Positions 29,859-33,236 of a stretch of 33,236 nucleotides of DNA are shown here, piece by piece. The DNA comes from Streptomyces kronopolitis (GTDB lineage Bacteria > Actinomycetota > Actinomycetes > Streptomycetales > Streptomycetaceae). The stretch lies in the NCBI RefSeq assembly GCF_014646275.1, contig NZ_BMND01000051.1, positions 1 to 33,236 on the forward strand. The letters are read 5' to 3'. Position 1 is the stretch's first letter. Every line of letters begins with the position of its first letter. A model generated the notes under the pieces. It saw only the letters and a list, made by a program, of their open reading frames with translations. It was not told where the DNA came from and did not search any database. The translations under genes and the position numbers were made by a program.

Positions 29859-31022
29859 ATGGAATCTACTCGCCCCACCGAAGTACGGGCCGGTGACGCC
29901 TCTCGCCTATTCGATGGAAGTCGACTAACTCTTGCCAGGCAACTCGCGGGGCTCAGAAAGAACGCCTTGGCGACGAAAATTGGCAAGAGCCCGACGGCCA
30001 TCGCAGCCTATGAAAGCAACACCAAACGACCTGCGGCCCCCACCGTGGCACAACTGTGCCTGACTCTCGGAGTGGAACCCGGATTTTTCCTCCCAGGTGT
30101 TCGCCGCGAAGTGTCACGAGAGGTGTTTCCCCACTTCAGATCTCTACGTTCAACCTCCCAGTTGATCCGAGATCAAGCCTTGGCTTATGGGCTAGTAGCG
30201 GGCGATGTGGGCATCGCCCTGGAGCGTCACGTGGAGTATCCGGAACCCAATATTCCAAGACTCAGCGTGGACGTCGAGGATGAAAACAGCGATCTCCCGG
30301 AGCAGGCCGCGCGCCTGCTCCGGGAGCATTGGCAGTTGCCCCACGGGCCAGTAGGGCATCTAGTCAGAATCGCGGAAAACAACGGAATAGTAGTCGTCTA
30401 CAGCCCTGTACAGACTTCTGCGGTTGACGCTTACTCATTTGAAGATATTCATCGCCCCACCGTGGTGTTGAACCCAGCGAAACATGATTACTTCCGCCAG
30501 CGTTTCGATGTAGCACACGAAATCGGCCACCTAATCATGCACGTCGATGTCGAGCCAGGCGGCCGAGTCGTAGAGTCACATGCACATCGTTTCGCGGCAG
30601 AATTCCTCATGCCCGCCGACGAAATTCGCGATCTATTGCCTTCTCGGGCAGATTGGCGAACTCTCGGCAGCTTGAAGGAAGAATGGAACGTCAGCCTTCA
30701 GTCGCTTCTGTATCGCGCACGCACTCTAGGTGTCATGTCTGATGTGACCTACAAGAACGCGATGGCTTACCTTTCAGCAAAAGGCTGGAGGCGACGCGAG
30801 CCCGGTCCGGTACCAGCCCTGGAGCAACCGTCACTTTTCGCGAAATCCGTCGAAATTCTAGAGAGTGTCGGAGTTAGCGAAAAGGACCTGGCCCATGAGG
30901 CACGTGTGCCGCTAGAACTCTTTCGAGCAATTACGGCACGCCATCCGCAATGGGGCGATGCAGAGAAATCCGCAGAAGATGATTCTCTTCCAGCTGGCGT
31001 AGTGTCCCTATTTGCTTCCTGA
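29859..31022 (+). CDS. Xre-type regulator fused to ImmA/IrrE metallopeptidase (COG2856)
   Basis: A 387-residue fusion. Residues about 22-80 are an Xre helix-turn-helix (LTLARQLAGLRKNALATKIG, then SPTAIAAYESNTKRPAAPTV). From about residue 170 comes the ImmA/IrrE peptidase: GIVVVYSP, RPTVVLNP, and RFDVAHEIGHLIMH with zinc ligands His220 and His224 and catalytic Glu221. Glu248 follows in AAEFLMP, the usual third ligand position. The active site is intact. Such proteins bind their own operator and are cleaved or cleave a partner repressor on stress, as in ICEBs1 ImmA and Deinococcus IrrE. Fused forms also serve as antitoxins. ATG 29859 has only a weak ribosome site. A strong terminator follows. 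Confidence 0.92.
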   Translation: MESTRPTEVRAGDASRLFDGSRLTLARQLAGLRKNALATKIGKSPTAIAAYESNTKRPAAPTVAQLCLTLGVEPGFFLPGVRREVSREVFPHFRSLRSTSQLIRDQALAYGLVAGDVGIALERHVEYPEPNIPRLSVDVEDENSDLPEQAARLLREHWQLPHGPVGHLVRIAENNGIVVVYSPVQTSAVDAYSFEDIHRPTVVLNPAKHDYFRQRFDVAHEIGHLIMHVDVEPGGRVVESHAHRFAAEFLMPADEIRDLLPSRADWRTLGSLKEEWNVSLQSLLYRARTLGVMSDVTYKNAMAYLSAKGWRRREPGPVPALEQPSLFAKSVEILESVGVSEKDLAHEARVPLELFRAITARHPQWGDAEKSAEDDSLPAGVVSLFAS

Positions 31023-31054
31023 CCCACTAGGCGCACATTCGCAATCCCTCAGTT

Positions 31055-31086
31055 GAGGGGGGTGCAATTTAACTCGCACCCCCCTC
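31055..31086. terminator. Bidirectional terminator
   Basis: GAGGGGGGTGC (31055-31065) and GCACCCCCCTC (31076-31086) form a perfect 11-bp stem around an AT-rich 10-base loop, between the convergent Xre-ImmA and NUDIX genes. Confidence 0.78.
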
Positions 31087-31100
31087 CCGGTCGTGCTTAG

Positions 31101-31538
31101 TCAGGGCGATGGAGTCTCCGCGGTAAGCAATTGACGGCCGTCGTGGGCTCGCACCCGCGGTCCCTGACTTTCGAGCGCGTCGAGCACCCGCACCGCGTAC
31201 GCCTCCACCATGTGCGTCTCGACTTCTTCACGGGTGAACCAGCGCACGTCAATGGACTCGTCCGACGTGTGCTCTTCACCGCCGACCGGCCGGCAACGGA
31301 AGACCAGGGCGACGACGCCGCGGTTCATGTTCTTGTAGACGCCCGTCAGCCGCTCAGTCTCGACCTTGATGCCGGTCTCTTCCAGGACCTCTCGGCAGGC
31401 GCCTTCCTCAGGGCGTTCGTCCAGTTCGAGGACGCCGCCAGGGGCTTCCCAGGCGCCATTGTCAGCACGCTTGATCACGAGAACGCGGCCGTCCTCACGG
31501 ACCACCACTCCGGCCACCGAAACCGAGTGAAGCGACAT
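31101..31538 (-). CDS. NUDIX hydrolase, Pif-like
   Basis: A 145-residue NUDIX protein. The Nudix box is complete: GGVLELDERPEEG followed by ACREVLEETGI, giving the GX5EX7REUXEEXGU pattern. The opening SVSVAGVVVREDGRVLVIKR and the late YKNMNRGVVALVFRCRP and DVRWFTREEVE complete the fold. ATG 31538 has GGGAGG at good spacing; ATG 31568 in the same frame is possible. A NUDIX gene next to a GntR repressor is the arrangement seen in pSAM2-type elements, where Pif (pSAM2 immunity factor) blocks incoming transfer of a like element. The same role is inferred here from context. Confidence 0.9.
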   Translation of the reverse strand: MSLHSVSVAGVVVREDGRVLVIKRADNGAWEAPGGVLELDERPEEGACREVLEETGIKVETERLTGVYKNMNRGVVALVFRCRPVGGEEHTSDESIDVRWFTREEVETHMVEAYAVRVLDALESQGPRVRAHDGRQLLTAETPSP

Positions 31539-31562
31539 TGACCGGCCCTCCCGGTTAGCGTT

Positions 31563-31577
31563 ACTCATGTACAGGAG
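31563..31577. promoter_or_regulatory. GntR/KorSA-type operator between divergent genes
   Basis: ACTCATGTACAGGAG recurs, extended, at 32430-32447. Here it overlaps a rightward -10 region (downstream of TTGACC at 31538-31543) and a leftward -10-like TATGCT (31581-31576). Its CATG core contains an ATG on each strand. The GntR protein probably represses both itself and the NUDIX gene. Confidence 0.55.
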
Positions 31578-31596
31578 CATAGGAGGACTGAAGGAC

Positions 31597-32376
31597 ATGG
31601 GCACAGCAGCCTCTAGAGACTCAGGTCAGCCACGGTACCTACAGATCGCGGAAGACCTGGCTCAGCAGATCAGGTCCGGCGTCCTCCCCGCAGGGGCCAA
31701 GGTTCCCAGCGAGTCGGAGCTCATGGTCCGCTACTCCGTGTCCCAGGGCACGGCGCGCAAGGCCGTGGCGGAGCTCCGGCCCACCGGCTTGATCGACACC
31801 CACCACGGCAAGGGCTCGTTCGTGAAGAGCCAGCCGCCGGTACGCCGTAAGTCGTCCGACCGCTTTCGGCGGTCCCACCGCAAGGCCGGCAAGGCCGCCT
31901 ACCTCGCGGAGTCAGAGCAGGCCGGGAAGACCGCGGGCGTGACCGTGCTCTACGTCGGCCCGACGGAAGCGCCAGCCGAGATCGCCGAGCGCCTGGGCGT
32001 CCCCGACGGCACGAAGGTGCTGGCCCGTCGCCGTCTGTACTTCAGCAACGGGACGCCGACGGAAGAAGCGACGTCGTACCTTCCCTGGGATATCGCCGAG
32101 TCCATCCCCGAGCTGCTCGCGGAGAACCCGGGAGGCGGCGGCATCTACGCGCGCCTCGAGGAGAACGGGCACATGCTGAAGGAGTTCACGGAGACCGTGC
32201 GGGCTCGGCTTGCCACGAAGCAGGAGACCAGCGCGCTCAGCCTGAGCCCTGGCTCGCCCGTGATCCATCTGATCAGGAACGCGGAAAGCGAGGAAGGCCG
32301 GGTGGTCGAGGTCTGCGACACCGTCATGGCCGCTGACCAGTTCGTTCTCGACTACCGCATCCCCGCTGGAGACTGA
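31597..32376 (+). CDS. GntR/UTRA family repressor, KorSA-like
   Basis: A 259-residue regulator. Residues about 12-80 form the GntR winged helix: YLQIAEDLAQQIRSGVLPAG, VPSESELMVRYSVSQGTARK, then LIDTHHGKGSFV. Residues about 100-255 are a UTRA ligand-binding domain (LGVPDGTKVLARRRLYFSNG, SYLPWDIAE, ETVRARLATKQE, SPVIHLIRNA). It starts at ATG 31597 (GGAGG at 31582-31586); ATG 31567 would add ten residues and lies within the operator. In pSAM2, the GntR-family KorSA represses the replication activator gene pra; the operator copies upstream of the next genes suggest the same logic here. Confidence 0.9.
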   Translation: MGTAASRDSGQPRYLQIAEDLAQQIRSGVLPAGAKVPSESELMVRYSVSQGTARKAVAELRPTGLIDTHHGKGSFVKSQPPVRRKSSDRFRRSHRKAGKAAYLAESEQAGKTAGVTVLYVGPTEAPAEIAERLGVPDGTKVLARRRLYFSNGTPTEEATSYLPWDIAESIPELLAENPGGGGIYARLEENGHMLKEFTETVRARLATKQETSALSLSPGSPVIHLIRNAESEEGRVVEVCDTVMAADQFVLDYRIPAGD

Positions 32377-32429
32377 CGAAGCCTCACCCCCATCCAGCCC
32401 GTCGCGAAGAAAGCTCTCGCGGCGGGTTG

Positions 32430-32489
32430 ACTCATGTACAGGAGTTGGGCATTCTCATGGCAGCAACTCCTGCACATGAGTACATGAGT
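32430..32489. promoter_or_regulatory. KorSA-type operator cluster
   Basis: The 18 bases at 32430-32447 (ACTCATGTACAGGAGTTG) recur inverted at 32464-32481 with one mismatch and a 16-base spacer. ACATGAGT is then repeated in tandem at 32474-32481 and 32482-32489. The array covers a promoter with TTGACT and CATTCT hexamers. It matches the operator in front of the GntR gene, so that protein should control the rightward transcript. Confidence 0.65.
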
Positions 32490-32623
32490 GTAGGAGTTCG
32501 GGGCCATCGGTCCCGTGCATTGCCTGCCTGGACACCTTCGCCGGTGCCCAGGTGCACCACCCAGGAGCCCCGCAGCGGACGGGGGGAGGCGGCCCGGCGC
32601 CTTGTCATTAACCGGAGGGCTTA

Positions 32624-32731
32624 GACCGAAAGGTCACGTCTCCATACGCCTGAAACGGGAGCTCGCTCCCGAAGGAGACACCGCATCACCGCCCCGATGG
32701 TCGTAGGCAAGGTTCGACTCCCTGCCGGGGC
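32624..32731 (+). ncRNA. Structured leader with tRNA acceptor/T-arm-like minihelix
   Basis: From left: GACC-GAAA-GGTC (32624-32635), a GNRA hairpin. GTCTCC (32638-32643) pairs with GGAGAC (32674-32679), hiding a ribosome-site-like AAGGAGA and enclosing the hairpin CGGGAG-CTCG-CTCCCG (32656-32671). Then GCCCC (32691-32695) pairs with GGGGC (32727-32731), stacked directly on GGCAAGG/CCCTGCC (32706-32712 with 32720-32726, one A-C mismatch). The loop is TTCGACT, a canonical T loop. The stacked helix is 12 bp, the length of a tRNA acceptor plus T stem. No full tRNA can be drawn. Function is inferred only. Confidence 0.4.
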
Positions 32732-32848
32732 ACTTGGTCGGGCGCTACTTGCGGTTCGGCTCGCATGCCTGGCGCGGCGGCACTCCCGGACAAGGACAGC
32801 CCGCCGCGCCTGGCTCCCCTATCCCGACGCAGTCAGGAGTTCACCCCC

Positions 32849-33223
32849 GTGCACGCTGCCACGTTCGCCGCTGTCTTCATTGCCCTGTACGTCGCCCACA
32901 GCGTGGGTGACCACTGGGTGCAGACCTCCCACCAGTCCGCGAACAAGGGCCGTCCCGGTTGGGTCGGCCGCTTCGCGGACACCCGGCACGTCGCCACCCT
33001 GACGCTCACCAAGCTGGCTGTCCTCATCCCGGCCGCCATGCTGCTGGGGCTGCACCTGTCGGTGCTCGGCCTCGTAGCCGGGCTCGGCATCGACGCCGTC
33101 ACGCACTGGTGGGCCGACCGCCGCAGCACGCTCGCGTGGGACCCCGGGGAATTGCATCTGATGCACGTTCGGGTGTTGGCCGCTGGCCCTGAACTGCGGG
33201 AAGTGTACCGACTGGCTGCCTGA
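32849..33223 (+). CDS. DUF3307-like membrane protein, C-terminus probably altered
   Basis: GTG 32849 follows AGGAG at 9 bases. The 124-residue product has a DUF3307-type start: FIALYVAHSVGDHWVQTSHQ then SANKG, with conserved His and Asp in the first helix. A second hydrophobic region follows (LTKLAVLIPAAMLLGLHL, VLGLVAGLGIDAVTHWW). Related element-borne proteins, as I recall them, continue after ADRRSTLA with another helix. Here the sequence becomes WDPGELHLMHVRVLAAGPEL and stops soon after, so the end may be a frameshift or a junction. It follows the KorSA-type operators and structured leader and belongs to that transcript. Its role in transfer is unknown. Confidence 0.75.
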   Translation: MHAATFAAVFIALYVAHSVGDHWVQTSHQSANKGRPGWVGRFADTRHVATLTLTKLAVLIPAAMLLGLHLSVLGLVAGLGIDAVTHWWADRRSTLAWDPGELHLMHVRVLAAGPELREVYRLAA

Positions 33224-33236
33224 CGTCCAGCGAAGC

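Larger units (their letters stand above)
32377..32848. other. Regulatory leader region without a clear gene
   Basis: About 470 bases. The left part is an operator cluster over a promoter (TTGACT at 32427-32432, 17 bases, CATTCT at 32450-32455). The centre (32500-32620) has only Arg/Pro/Gly-type open frames. One stretch reads CIACLDTFAGAQVHHPGA, natural-looking, but has no start codon and may be a remnant. The right part is a structured RNA with a tRNA-like minihelix, ending at the ribosome site of the DUF3307-like gene. Confidence 0.55.
28637..33236. mobile_element. Integrative (pSAM2-type) element, left part
   Basis: The element starts at the tRNA-Arg junction and runs past the window. Evidence: the half-tRNA junction, an abrupt drop in GC in 29000-31020, an Xre-ImmA cargo pair, a NUDIX gene divergent from a GntR/UTRA repressor as in actinomycete AICEs (pSAM2 Pif and KorSA), repeated operators, and a DUF3307-like membrane gene. 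Integrase, excisionase, replication initiator and the FtsK-like transfer gene are not in the window and are predicted to the right. Whether the element is still mobile cannot be told. Confidence 0.68.

Noticed and set aside
32427..32624. 65-codon open frame over the operator cluster
   Set aside because: Its start overlaps the -35 hexamer and operators, the product is Arg/Pro-rich, and no ribosome site is present.
32691..32731. A complete tRNA gene
   Set aside because: Only 10 bases lie between the acceptor-like strand and the T arm, so D and anticodon arms are missing; the T stem also has a mismatch.
1..33236. CRISPR array, insertion sequence or rRNA
   Set aside because: No regularly spaced repeats, no transposase domain or terminal inverted repeats with target duplication, and no rRNA sequence were seen.

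Overview
The window is high-GC actinobacterial chromosome, almost certainly Streptomyces. The signs are very high third-position GC, a tandem pair of SigB/SigF-type sigma factors, GTG starts, tRNA genes without an encoded CCA, and a partial pSAM2-type integrative element at the right end. From memory, the left half resembles the S. coelicolor region that carries sigF and sigN; this was not checked by alignment.

Layout, left to right. (1) 1-2263: a secreted protein cut by the window edge, a DUF2127 membrane protein, a long gene-free stretch, a 54-residue membrane protein and a Dabb-family protein. (2) 2493-4331: two sigma genes, sigF-like then sigN-like, with a textbook SigB-type promoter between them. 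(3) 4496-8320: a Pro-rich lipoprotein, a VOC/PhnB protein, a MarR regulator divergent from an amidohydrolase, and a 72-residue tail-anchored protein. (4) 8654-12804: a MarR - drug exporter - YceI cluster. The exporter carries three extra beta-sandwich repeats at its C-terminus and the YceI protein carries a related domain at its N-terminus. (5) 12866-15293: a TetR regulator and a second 14-helix exporter on the minus strand, framed by long GTAC-centred inverted repeats. (6) 15400-21599: a minus-strand operon of response regulator, histidine kinase, GT2-GtrA fusion and GT39 transferase, apparently a sensor-controlled envelope glycosylation unit. (7) 21923-26650: an FMN reductase, an amidohydrolase-2, a DUF2797 protein behind a PafBC-type DNA-damage promoter, a GlxA/AraC regulator, and a divergent NAD(P)H:quinone oxidoreductase.

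(8) 26665-28629 lies between two tRNA loci. It starts with initiator tRNA-fMet and its terminator. Next come decaying genes: a frameshifted DUF732-type lipoprotein, a small membrane protein behind a perfect PafBC-type promoter, and a reading frame broken by TGA. It ends with the terminator that once served a tRNA-Arg.

(9) 28637-33236 is the start of an integrative element. A displaced 3' half of tRNA-Arg (anticodon loop to discriminator base) marks the attachment site. Inside it are an unknown protein with a leaderless promoter paired with an Xre-ImmA/IrrE metallopeptidase, which is a candidate phage-defence, toxin-antitoxin or lysogeny-like module. Beyond that are a NUDIX gene (Pif-like) divergent from a GntR/UTRA repressor (KorSA-like), an operator cluster, a structured leader containing a 12-bp tRNA acceptor/T-arm-like minihelix, and a DUF3307-like membrane protein. 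The integrase and intact tRNA-Arg should lie to the right of the window. Base composition is visibly less GC-rich in the Xre-ImmA part.
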